From an uncultured bacterium (lineage in GTDB: Bacteria > Patescibacteriota > Minisyncoccia > Minisyncoccales > JAQTVQ01), in assembly GCA_903839905.1 (NCBI GenBank), contig CAIMDX010000069.1, positions 1-32,638 of the forward strand: a stretch of 32,638 bases of DNA, given 5' to 3'. Positions 1 through 8,578 of this stretch are shown here, one piece after another. How positions within the stretch are numbered: the first letter of the stretch is position 1; each line of letters starts with the position of its first letter. The notes beneath the pieces are model-generated. The model did not search any database. It was given only the letters and a program-made list of their open reading frames with translations, and was not told the DNA's origin. The position numbers and the translations under genes were made by a program.

Positions 1-88
1 ATTTATCAAAACAGGAAAATCCTGTCAACGGCCAAGGCGGGAAAAAGCAAACAAAATAATGTTTGTCCCTCCCTCTGTGAATTACGCT

Positions 89-2143
89 TTACTGGCGAAG
101 CATTGGCACAAACTCAATACCGCTGATATCGGTAATAGAGGAACCTGTTAAGAGAGGCTTGGCTACCCACATAATACCGCCATTGTTAAAAACCGTATAA
201 ATAGATTTTGCATCTTTCTGATCATTGGATGATTTTATTATATTTCCCAGATCCTGGCTGTATGTTGTTACTATGTTCCCCAGCAAGTCATATTTTTTAA
301 GGCTCCCGTTTGTGTAGAAATAGAAATAATTTCCATCGCAAGAAAAAGTTGAGTCTGCACTGGCCGAAACCCCTAGATTAATCGTGCCAAGGGCGTTTAG
401 GCTCTGGTCATATTTATATATCTTTTTTCCTGCGTCCTTGCTTGCTTTTGAAAAAAGATAAATGCTGGTTCCGTCTGTAGCTAAAGGACCATTCTCATTC
501 ATATTTATTTTATTGCCGCCTTCGATTTTTAAATACTGAAACAAATGAGCAGTAGTGGGAGCGGAGCAGTATCCATAAGTACCCGGGTATGTAGAATCTG
601 AATATGAACTATATTCTTTTTCATTTATAGTTACGATACCGCAAACTTCCGACCAACTTTCGCTGCTTCTTGTAATGACTGCTCTTTTATAGACTAAACC
701 TCCAGCTTCATTTTTAGAAACTATAAAAAAATAATTATCGGATCCGGCGCCAAAAATTAATCTTTTATTCAACGGATCCCATCCGCTTATTGATGTATCT
801 GCTGTACTGACTGGGTATCCCTCGCTTAACGCTATCCCTCCGACCATCACACTTCCCATAAATGCAAATTCTTTTGAAGGACCCCAAACTCCCGAGCCTC
901 CGCTCCCCGCTCCGATCACTATATTATTCCAAGTCGTAGAATTAGCGCAGACCGAATTAACACAAATGGCGGTGGCTGAATTAATCGTACCCGTGGCGTT
1001 GATATTGCCTCCGACAGAAAGGTTTTTGGTAATATTGACATTACCATTGAAGTATCCTGCGTACCCTGCGATGTTTTGTTGTTCTGCGTATAGAGCTGAA
1101 TTGCCGGAATTGGCGTAAGCCGCGATTGCGTCGCCGGAGCTGCCAGTAGTGACTCCAGAACTACCGGCGCCTACGACTGCCAATTTGGCAAGGGGTGCTG
1201 CTGTCCCGATGCCGACATCGCCGCTGCCTAGAATAGTCATTCTTGTCGTAGGTGCATCGTTAGTAGTGCCCGCGTTAAACACTATTTTTCCTGAAGCTTG
1301 ATTAGCATTGATGGCTAAGGTACCGGACTGCACGCCAAAACCATAAACAGTCGTCCCGCTTTCATACAATCTGATATTATAAGTTGGGTTGTTGCCAACA
1401 GTATCATAGTTAGTGCCAAATGATAGTTTCGCTCCCGGCGCGGCAGTGCCGATGCCCACATTGCCGGTGTTGTAATAGATATTTGATCCCGAAGTAATCC
1501 ATTGGCTGGAAGCGCCGCCTCCTATCTGCGACCAAGAAGACCAGGAACCGGAATATCTGCCGCGGATATAGATGCCGGCATTGGACGGACTGGCATAAGG
1601 TATAGCCAGCTGGGTGATATTGCCCGAACCGTTCTTGGAATTGTATTCAAAGTTAAAAGTATGGAAATACGAAACAGGGCCGGGACCGCTGGCCGCATTG
1701 CCCATAAGAAGAGTATAACCGCTGCCCGAACGGATATTGGAAGGATCATTCCAGTCTAAAACTCCGGCAGTGGTTTGCGCGCCGAATCCTCCGATTATCT
1801 GGCCCTGGACATCTAACTTCGCCCCCGGCGCCGTTGTGCCAATTCCGACACTACCGTCTTGGCCGACAATAAATTTAATTGATCCAGCGTTATTTTTCAA
1901 AGCAAAGCTCTGGCCGGATTGAGTCAACCAGTATTTAACAGCATCAGAACCTATAGCCAAATCTCCGGCTTTAACTTGAGCAATACTGCCTGTATTTATC
2001 GGCGCGGCCACGCTCGCGGGCATGGTGCCGGATGGCTCTGACCAGGCCAGGGTAAAATATCCGGCTGAAAGAGATAGAACTAAAACTGCGGCCAGAAGAG
2101 GCAAAGTTCCCGAAGAGATTTGAAAAAATTTAGGCATAGACAT
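89..2143 (-). CDS. Modular exported surface/fibre-like protein with pyocin-knob-like segment and repeated VGIGT(T/A)AP modules
   Basis: 684-aa ORF; N-terminal hydrophobic signal/anchor (LPLLAAVLVLSLSAGYFTLAW) then EPSGTMPASVAAPINTGSIAQVKAGDL; three VGIGT(T/A)AP modules; knob-like GYTLLMGN...IYIRGRYSGSWSSWSQIGGG; paralog of 18116..19537. Confidence 0.8.
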   Translation of the reverse strand: MSMPKFFQISSGTLPLLAAVLVLSLSAGYFTLAWSEPSGTMPASVAAPINTGSIAQVKAGDLAIGSDAVKYWLTQSGQSFALKNNAGSIKFIVGQDGSVGIGTTAPGAKLDVQGQIIGGFGAQTTAGVLDWNDPSNIRSGSGYTLLMGNAASGPGPVSYFHTFNFEYNSKNGSGNITQLAIPYASPSNAGIYIRGRYSGSWSSWSQIGGGASSQWITSGSNIYYNTGNVGIGTAAPGAKLSFGTNYDTVGNNPTYNIRLYESGTTVYGFGVQSGTLAINANQASGKIVFNAGTTNDAPTTRMTILGSGDVGIGTAAPLAKLAVVGAGSSGVTTGSSGDAIAAYANSGNSALYAEQQNIAGYAGYFNGNVNITKNLSVGGNINATGTINSATAICVNSVCANSTTWNNIVIGAGSGGSGVWGPSKEFAFMGSVMVGGIALSEGYPVSTADTSISGWDPLNKRLIFGAGSDNYFFIVSKNEAGGLVYKRAVITRSSESWSEVCGIVTINEKEYSSYSDSTYPGTYGYCSAPTTAHLFQYLKIEGGNKINMNENGPLATDGTSIYLFSKASKDAGKKIYKYDQSLNALGTINLGVSASADSTFSCDGNYFYFYTNGSLKKYDLLGNIVTTYSQDLGNIIKSSNDQKDAKSIYTVFNNGGIMWVAKPLLTGSSITDISGIEFVPMLRQ

Positions 2144-2250
2144 AAAAAAATGTTAGCTGTTATTGCTATTGCGTTAATAATTAGATTAGTTTTTATTATA
2201 TCACAGCTTCAACTCGCTGCCCTGTGGATAAAAACTTCACCAATCCTCTG

Positions 2251-2267
2251 CAAAGGTCTAACCTCTG
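2251..2267. repeat. Short palindromic repeat CAAAGGTCTAACCTCTG, copy 1 (one mismatch)
   Basis: 16/17 match to copies near 32.4 kb. Confidence 0.7.
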
Positions 2268-2301
2268 CGATTCTGGAAACTTCGCGAAATTAAAAAAGAA
2301 A

Positions 2302-2329
2302 AAGTTGGGCGGATGGCAGCGCCCAACTT
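2302..2329 (-). terminator. Rho-independent terminator candidate downstream of 2328..2972
   Basis: AAGTTGGGCG-8 nt-CGCCCAACTT stem; minus-strand T-rich tract follows. Confidence 0.6.
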
Positions 2330-2972
2330 ATGTTTCCGGCATATCTATCCAGCTGCTTGCTATGAGCAAAGCTCCATTTCTTCGGGTAATATGGTAAGCG
2401 ATCCTGTGCTTGCCTCCGTTCGGCCCAATCTCCGCCTTTTCAAGATCTACTCCCAAAACTTTTCTTTGGCTTGTTGCAAATTGATCAACAAGCTCAAGAA
2501 GAGTGGTTTCCTTGATTTCGGACGGGCCGAGGCTTATTGTCCCCGAATAACCGGATTCCCTCTTTTGGGGAATAGCAGGCAATGCCTTTATTCCCAAAAG
2601 CTGGTAATAACCAGCCTCCAAAGGATCGGAAGGACTGACGAATTCCACCTGGTATCTGGTAGCCTCAAAATCAATGTTCATCCTTCTAAGGACGGAACGA
2701 AGATCTTTCCAGCTATAGGACCAGTCAAGAATTATCACTCCGCCGACTTCTCTAAGCTTGGGCTGGAAAATATCGCCGATATTCGCATTTCTATACGCGC
2801 CGAGCAAACTGGTTGCCGGCATATTTTCTGCGGGTATTTCTTCCATTTTCTTTCCCTTCTGTTCCTTTTTAAGTTTTCCAAAGATCAATTTTGAGCGAAG
2901 TCTGTCTGCCATCAGACAGCTTATTTTTCCGCTCTTGAATTGCGCCCGCAAACGCCATTCAAGAAAGGACAA
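2328..2972 (-). CDS. Hypothetical protein (start uncertain; possibly internal MEEIPAEN)
   Basis: 214-aa ORF, no family recognised; longer than expected by chance and followed by a terminator-like hairpin. Confidence 0.55.
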   Translation of the reverse strand: MSFLEWRLRAQFKSGKISCLMADRLRSKLIFGKLKKEQKGKKMEEIPAENMPATSLLGAYRNANIGDIFQPKLREVGGVIILDWSYSWKDLRSVLRRMNIDFEATRYQVEFVSPSDPLEAGYYQLLGIKALPAIPQKRESGYSGTISLGPSEIKETTLLELVDQFATSQRKVLGVDLEKAEIGPNGGKHRIAYHITRRNGALLIASSWIDMPET

Positions 2973-3179
2973 TATCGCCTAAAAACAAAAAATCCTCAGA
3001 GGCCTGAGAATTTGCAATATGCTTTTTTATTTAACTATTTTTTGCAAACGGAAATTCCCAGACCTTGAGTTCTGCTAAAATAAAACCAAAAATTGTTTCT
3101 TGTCTGAATATTCATTATTTTTTATTTATCAAATCAATTAAGAATTGTCAATTTTTATTTTGTTTTTCTAAAACCATAA

Positions 3180-3312
3180 AAAAGCCGAAACATTTTTAGG
3201 CATGATCCGGAGGCTGGCGCTTGGATGGAACCCCGCCTCCGCTCTTAAGAGAGCTATGGCGAGGCGAGGTCGGAGGGAATTTTAGCGCTTGCCTAAAAAT
3301 GTTTCGGCTTTT
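3180..3312. repeat. Structured inverted-repeat element with 23-bp perfect arms and an internal hairpin
   Basis: AAAAGCCGAAACATTTTTAGGCA (3180-3202) is the exact reverse complement of TGCCTAAAAATGTTTCGGCTTTT (3290-3312); internal hairpin CCCCGCC-TCC-GCTCT-taag-AGAGC-TAT-GGCGAGG (3231-3264). Confidence 0.85.
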
Positions 3313-3417
3313 ATTTTCTCTGAGCCCTTGGATAAAATCGCCACAAGAGCAAAGCCGATGACTCCAAAAATATCACTTCGCAGAAAAACCCCTCTTCTTC
3401 CACTAACAATCCACAAT

Positions 3418-4884
3418 TTATCCATTGCTAATCCTCGGGAACAGCGGCGAAGATTTTTTGGATTCCAATTGATCCGCTATTGCTAAAGAAGTGCCGGGTA
3501 AAAACGGCTCTATTATTTCCCCTATTTTTTTTAAAGCAAAAAGTAAGCTTCCGACCACTTTCCGATTTTTATCAATCAGTTCCTGGCTACCCTGCTCCCA
3601 AGGTTTTTCTTTCTCAACGATCTTATTGCAATAAGCGATCAAATCCCAAATAGCGATCAAAGCTTCATTAAATTTGTATAAGCTTATTTCTTCCGAAGAT
3701 CTTGCTTCCGCTTTTATGATGGCTGTTTTTAATCCGTCATCAGAATTTCCTTCTTCCGCATTTAGCTTATTAGCCATAGCCAAAGTCCTGGCCAGCAGAT
3801 TCCCTAACCCTCCGGCTAGATCGCCATTATACCTTTGCTCAAACTTTTCCTGCGAAAAATCGCCGTCGTCCCAGCCCGGAATCTCGCGCAAAAGATAATA
3901 ACGCACGGCATCGGTGCCGTATTTATCAGCCAAAAAAATCGGATCAACCACATTGCCCAAACTTTTAGACATTTTCTGACCGTTGGAAGTGATATAGCCG
4001 TGGATGAATACTTGTTTGGAATTCGGCAATCCGGCCGACATCAGCATCGCCTGCCACATCGCGGTTTGCTGCCTTAAGTTATCTTTGCCAGCAACCTGGA
4101 TGGCATTCTTGTTTTCTTTAGTTCCCCAAAAATTGATAAATTTCTCTTCATCTTGAGGCCAGCCAAGACAGGAAACATAATTTACCAAAGCGTCAAACCA
4201 AACATACATCACATGATCATCGTCTCCGGGGACTGGTACTCCCCAAGGCATTTTATTCTTCAAACGGGAAATGCTGAAGTCCTGCAATCCTCCTTTAACA
4301 AAACTGTATATTTCTTTCTGGCGGGTCGCCGGAATCACGAATTCCGGATTGGCATCGTAAAGATCAAGCAACGGTTTTTGATATTTAGAAAAGCGGAAAA
4401 AATAATTCTCCTCTTCAATCGTTTCCAGATCTTTGTTCGGGTGGATCGGACAGCGGCCGTCAATCAGTTCCGAATCGGTTTTTTCCAGCTCGCAGCCCAC
4501 GCAATATTTAGCCTTATAGCTTGTTTTGTAAATATCGCCATTCGCTTCGCATTTTTTCCAAAACTCCTGCGCCGCTTTAATGTGATGCGGATCGGTCGTC
4601 CGGATAAAATTATTATAAGAAAGATCCAATTTCTCTTTTAACAAGCTAAACTTGGCCGCATATTCGTCGCAATAAGCCTGGGGATCTTTCTTATCGTCCA
4701 GGGCTTTCTGGTAAATTTTCAGACCGTGTTCATCCGTGCCGGTATTGAAAAAAACTTCCTTTCTTCTTTTTCTTTGGCTTCGCGCAATCGCGTCGGCCTG
4801 GACGATCTCCAAAGCAAAACCGATATGCGGCACCGCATTGACATAAGGCAAGGTCGTGGTGATATAAAAATTTTTGGAATCCAT
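3418..4884 (-). CDS. metG: Methionyl-tRNA synthetase
   Basis: YITTTLPYVNAVPHIGFALEIVQADAIAR, KMSKSLGN, zinc-knuckle-like CVGCELEKTDSELIDGRCPIH. Confidence 0.95.
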   Translation of the reverse strand: MDSKNFYITTTLPYVNAVPHIGFALEIVQADAIARSQRKRRKEVFFNTGTDEHGLKIYQKALDDKKDPQAYCDEYAAKFSLLKEKLDLSYNNFIRTTDPHHIKAAQEFWKKCEANGDIYKTSYKAKYCVGCELEKTDSELIDGRCPIHPNKDLETIEEENYFFRFSKYQKPLLDLYDANPEFVIPATRQKEIYSFVKGGLQDFSISRLKNKMPWGVPVPGDDDHVMYVWFDALVNYVSCLGWPQDEEKFINFWGTKENKNAIQVAGKDNLRQQTAMWQAMLMSAGLPNSKQVFIHGYITSNGQKMSKSLGNVVDPIFLADKYGTDAVRYYLLREIPGWDDGDFSQEKFEQRYNGDLAGGLGNLLARTLAMANKLNAEEGNSDDGLKTAIIKAEARSSEEISLYKFNEALIAIWDLIAYCNKIVEKEKPWEQGSQELIDKNRKVVGSLLFALKKIGEIIEPFLPGTSLAIADQLESKKSSPLFPRISNG

Positions 4885-4929
4885 AATTTATAATTAGCAT
4901 AAGCTTAAGGCCTTTGCAAAAAAGAAAAA

Positions 4930-4951
4930 ACCCTGCCAAAAAGACAGGGCA
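4930..4951 (-). terminator. Rho-independent terminator candidate
   Basis: Minus-strand GCCCTGTC-TTTTT-GGCAGGG followed by TTTTTT. Confidence 0.6.
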
Positions 4952-4955
4952 TAAG

Positions 4956-5153
4956 CTAGGGCGCTTCAAAAGCGCCGGTTTCTCTGGCAAGGCGGGAAAT
5001 TTCTTCCGCCATTGCCGTTAAGATGTCATAGACATCTTTGGGATCTCTAACATCGCTGGCGCAAATAGCATTCGCTATTTGGCCGGCTTGCGCAAATTCA
5101 CGCGCTCCGACCGCAGCCAGAGCCTCTTTCTTCCTTGCTTCAATATTCTCCAT
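4956..5153 (-). CDS. Small conserved-looking hypothetical protein
   Basis: 65-aa ORF MENIEARKKEALAAVGAREFAQAGQIANAICASDVRDPKDVYDILTAMAEEISRLARETGAFEAP with flanking terminators. Confidence 0.55.
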   Translation of the reverse strand: MENIEARKKEALAAVGAREFAQAGQIANAICASDVRDPKDVYDILTAMAEEISRLARETGAFEAP

Positions 5154-5209
5154 AACATCACCTTTTAACTTGTAAAAGTACTGCTTCTAAGCCAAATTCG
5201 GCCCAAAAA

Positions 5210-5233
5210 CAAAAAGCCCTCTTTGCGAGGGCT
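5210..5233 (-). terminator. Terminator-like hairpin, with an inverted copy 53 nt away
   Basis: AGCCCTC-TTTGC-GAGGGCT; minus strand continues TTTTTGTTTTT. Confidence 0.6.
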
Positions 5234-5383
5234 ATCTTTTTGATGGGTGGAATTTATTTAAAAACTATTTCCTATCCAAAAGACGGCCCTCGCAAAGAGG
5301 GATGCTAATGACGATCTGGCTCAAATTTTGCTTATTGGAATTGTACATCTTTGACTTAAAAATATCCCATTGAATGATTATTG

Positions 5384-6097
5384 TCAATCAATAACTTCAC
5401 CCATATCAGATTTGTCGCTTGGGCCGACGACAACCACAAATTCCCCTTTTACAACTCCTTCTTCCAGCTCTTTTATTATTTTTTCAACCGGGCCGCGATA
5501 TATTGTTTCAAATTTTTTGGTCAGCTCGCGGCAAACAACGATTTGACGGATTTTTCCGCTATTTTTTTCCAGTACGGCTATTTCTCCTAAGCTTTTTATT
5601 ATCCTGTAAGTTGACTCGTAAAAAATCACTGGATATTTTGAGGCTAAAATTTCTTCAAAATATTTTTTTCTTTTATTTTTTACCGGCGGAAACCCTAAGA
5701 ACAAAAATTTATCCATTGAAAAATCGCAGACGCTGGCCGCGGCGACCAAGGCGCAAGGCCCGGGGATGGGAATTATTTCCAGATCAGGAAAAATTTTTAA
5801 AGCCGATTCTATTAATTTGTTGCCCGGATCGGAAACTCCCGGAGTGCCTGCGTCCGAAACAAGGGCTAGATTTTTATCTTGCTTTAAAAGATCAATGATA
5901 TAGTCTATTTTTTGAATCTTGGAATGCTGGTGGTAGCTCAAAAGCGGTTTTTTAATTTCAAACCGCTCTAAGATTTTTTGAGTATTGCGCGTGTCCTCGC
6001 ACAAAATCAAATCCGCCTCGGACAATATTCTCAAAGCCCGCGCGGAAATATCTTCCAAGTTACCGATCGGCGTAGCGACGATATAAAGTTTTGGCAT
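5384..6097 (-). CDS. rsmI: 16S rRNA 2'-O-ribose C1402 methyltransferase RsmI
   Basis: MPKLYIVATPIGNLEDISARALRIL, CEDTRNTQKIL, LVSDAGTPGVSDPG, IPGPCALVAA; start placed at MPKLYIV rather than the longer ORF start. Confidence 0.93.
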   Translation of the reverse strand: MPKLYIVATPIGNLEDISARALRILSEADLILCEDTRNTQKILERFEIKKPLLSYHQHSKIQKIDYIIDLLKQDKNLALVSDAGTPGVSDPGNKLIESALKIFPDLEIIPIPGPCALVAAASVCDFSMDKFLFLGFPPVKNKRKKYFEEILASKYPVIFYESTYRIIKSLGEIAVLEKNSGKIRQIVVCRELTKKFETIYRGPVEKIIKELEEGVVKGEFVVVVGPSDKSDMGEVID

Positions 6098-6098
6098 T

Positions 6099-7124
6099 TT
6101 AATTGCTTGATTCCTCTTTTTTCTTTTGCAAAAATTGCCTTGAAAATTCATAAAAAATGCCGGCCATTGGGATAACTAAAATAGCGCCCATTATTCCCCA
6201 AAGCCTGGCTCCGATAAGCAAAGAGATAATAACCAGCACCGGAGGAATGCCGATCATCTTTTTTGTGAGCAACGGGGTCAGAACATTCCCTTCAACTTGG
6301 TGGATCAGGATAAAGGCGATCAAAACCAATATCGCCGCGTTCGGTCCAGGATCTAAAAGCGTAAAAAAACCGATAAGCAACCCCGCAACCATCGGGCCGG
6401 CAATGGGAACAATGTTGCTGACTGCGGCGAAAAGAGCCAGGGTAAGGGAATATTTTATTGCAAAAACTTCCAATAATAAATAAGTAAAGACTCCCACAAA
6501 AATACAGCTTAAAACCCGGCTGCCGAACCATCCGGCAACTTTATTCTCAACGCTGGAAAAAAGAGTATAAATATACTCTTCATATTTTTTGGGAGATATC
6601 AAAAATAAGAATTTTTGGATTGATTTCTCTTCTAAGGACAAAAATATCGCGATAGTGAAAAGAGTGATCATCGTAAAAATCCCTCCAAAAAAAGTTGAAG
6701 CGGCGCTAAAAATGCTAGTTGAAGCTGTTACTAATACCCCTTGCAAATATTTATTAAAAACTTCAAAACTTTGAAGCTGATTGATATCAAAATCTTTCAA
6801 GGCAGGAGCTGCTTTCTCAAAATAAACCGGCAAAAGCTGCGAAAAATTAGTAAGCTCTTTGGAAAAAGTGTTGGCAGTAAAATAAATAAAACCGCTGACA
6901 AGAGAAAAAAACGACAAATAAATAAAAGCTGTTCCTACCACTCTTGGAACTTTTCGCTTTTGGAGGAAATCAATGACCGGGTTGAAAAGAACTGAAATGA
7001 TCAAAGAGAAAACGATCAAAGTCAAAATGTCCTGGATCAGAAAAAGGATATAAAAGAAGATCAAGGCCAGGCCAATCTTCAAAATAGACCCCCATGAAAT
7101 GTCTAAGGTGTTTCCATTGGCCAT
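6099..7124 (-). CDS. AI-2E family (PerM/YdiK-like) permease
   Basis: 341 aa, multiple TM segments; NIVPIAGPMVAGLLIG and IHQVEGNVLTPLL motifs. Confidence 0.88.
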   Translation of the reverse strand: MANGNTLDISWGSILKIGLALIFFYILFLIQDILTLIVFSLIISVLFNPVIDFLQKRKVPRVVGTAFIYLSFFSLVSGFIYFTANTFSKELTNFSQLLPVYFEKAAPALKDFDINQLQSFEVFNKYLQGVLVTASTSIFSAASTFFGGIFTMITLFTIAIFLSLEEKSIQKFLFLISPKKYEEYIYTLFSSVENKVAGWFGSRVLSCIFVGVFTYLLLEVFAIKYSLTLALFAAVSNIVPIAGPMVAGLLIGFFTLLDPGPNAAILVLIAFILIHQVEGNVLTPLLTKKMIGIPPVLVIISLLIGARLWGIMGAILVIPMAGIFYEFSRQFLQKKKEESSN

Positions 7125-7128
7125 AATT

Positions 7129-8400
7129 TTATAAATTAGAATTTAACAAATTAATAAATTCTTCTTTTTCTTTGAACGGGCCGATCAAAGCCAAATTCAA
7201 CTTCTCCGGCTTAAAAATATCCTGGGCAACCGCCAAAATTTCTTCGGCTGTTACGCTGTTAATCTTAGCAAATATATCTTCCGGAGTTAAGATTTCCCCC
7301 TCCAGTAATTCCTGGTCGGCATAGAAAGAAGCTAACGATTCGGAAGACTCCAAAGACATTGCCATCCTCCCCTTAATGATTTCTTTTGCTTTTTTCAACT
7401 CTTCAGCCGGAACTTTTTCTTGAGATATTATCTTATACTCTTTTAATATAGCGGCTATTCCTTCTCCCACTCTGGTATTATCAAGACCAATCCTGGTTAC
7501 CAAACAGCCGGTATCGGGATCCGATTCGGCGCTAGTGGACAGGTAATAAGAAAGGCCGAGTTTCTCCCTGATATTCATAAACATCCTTGAGCTGAAACCT
7601 TTACCTAAAACCACGCTTAATAAACTAAAAGCATATCTGCGGCTATCAGATATCTTATAGCCTCTTGTTCCCAACATCATATGCGCTTGATCGGTTTTCT
7701 TCTCATAAAGAGAAACCATCGGCTTATCCTGGATCTCTAAAACTTTTTCTTTCTGCGGAGCTTCTTCCTTCTTGAAGGATTTGAAATGCTCCTCCACTTT
7801 AGATAGAATATCTCTTTCGTCAATCCCGCCCGCAACGCATACCACCGTATTGGCTGGAGAATAATTTTTTTGCTTATAAGAAACTAATTTTTCTCTGTTA
7901 ATCCCGGACAAACTCTCCCTGTTCCCGATAATCGGGCGGCCGGCGGCGCAATCGCCGTAAAGGAGATCTATCCAAAGGTCTTCAATATGGATCTTGGGAT
8001 CGTCCAAATACATATTCAGTTCTTCAGTGATAACTTTCCTCTCCTTCTCTATTTCATTCTGCGGCAAAAGCGGATTCAAAAAAATATCAGCCGTAAGATC
8101 CAGCGCCAGCTCAAAATTTTCATTCCTCGCTTTGCCCCAATAACCGGTATAGTCGTAGCCCGTGAAGGCATTGGAAATTCCCCCCACCTTGTCCATGGCT
8201 TCCATTATATCTTTTTTATCCGGCCGTTTTTTACTGCCGTTAAAAACCATATGCTCCAAAAAATGCGAAATGCCATTGATCTCTTTGGGTTCGTATTTGG
8301 AACCCGTTCCGGTCAGCACTAAAACCGTCACAGTCTGGCTGTTCTCTTGAGGAGCAGCAATGATTCGCAATCCGTTGGGCAGGGTAATTTTTTTGTACAT
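7129..8400 (-). CDS. M16 family zinc metallopeptidase
   Basis: HFLEHMVFNG (HxxEH) near N-terminus; M16-like C-terminal domain YEKKTDQAHMMLGTRG. Confidence 0.92.
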   Translation of the reverse strand: MYKKITLPNGLRIIAAPQENSQTVTVLVLTGTGSKYEPKEINGISHFLEHMVFNGSKKRPDKKDIMEAMDKVGGISNAFTGYDYTGYWGKARNENFELALDLTADIFLNPLLPQNEIEKERKVITEELNMYLDDPKIHIEDLWIDLLYGDCAAGRPIIGNRESLSGINREKLVSYKQKNYSPANTVVCVAGGIDERDILSKVEEHFKSFKKEEAPQKEKVLEIQDKPMVSLYEKKTDQAHMMLGTRGYKISDSRRYAFSLLSVVLGKGFSSRMFMNIREKLGLSYYLSTSAESDPDTGCLVTRIGLDNTRVGEGIAAILKEYKIISQEKVPAEELKKAKEIIKGRMAMSLESSESLASFYADQELLEGEILTPEDIFAKINSVTAEEILAVAQDIFKPEKLNLALIGPFKEKEEFINLLNSNL

Positions 8401-8435
8401 CAGTTGTTTAAATTTCTAATTACTAATATCTAATT

Positions 8436-8575
8436 AAGCCCCAATGTCCAAATCCCAAAACCCAACCAAGCCCCAAACCCTAATGACCAAATCGTTCGTT
8501 TTAGCCTGCCGGCAGGCAGGGATTTTAGAAATTGGGATTTGGTTGGTCATTGGACATTGGGATTTGGGATTTTAG
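8436..8575. repeat. Degenerate intergenic inverted repeat built from permuted words (CCAATGTCC / AAATCCC / AATGACCAA) with central CCTGCCGGCAGG palindrome
   Basis: ccccaatgtccaaatccc... versus ...ggtcattggacattgggatttggg. Confidence 0.65.
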
Positions 8576-8578
8576 AAG

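Noticed and set aside
1502-1922. Plus/minus ORFs overlapping the surface protein (1502..1759, 1522..1749, 1737..1922)
   Set aside because: Antisense or alternate-frame products of repeat-rich coding sequence; no family features.
89-2143. Prophage tail-fibre gene
   Set aside because: Signal/anchor N-terminus, a paralog 17 kb away and no other phage genes in the window; a cell-surface protein is more likely.
2993-3012. Terminator upstream of 2328..2972
   Set aside because: CTCAG/CTGAG stem is only about 5 bp; too weak to call confidently.
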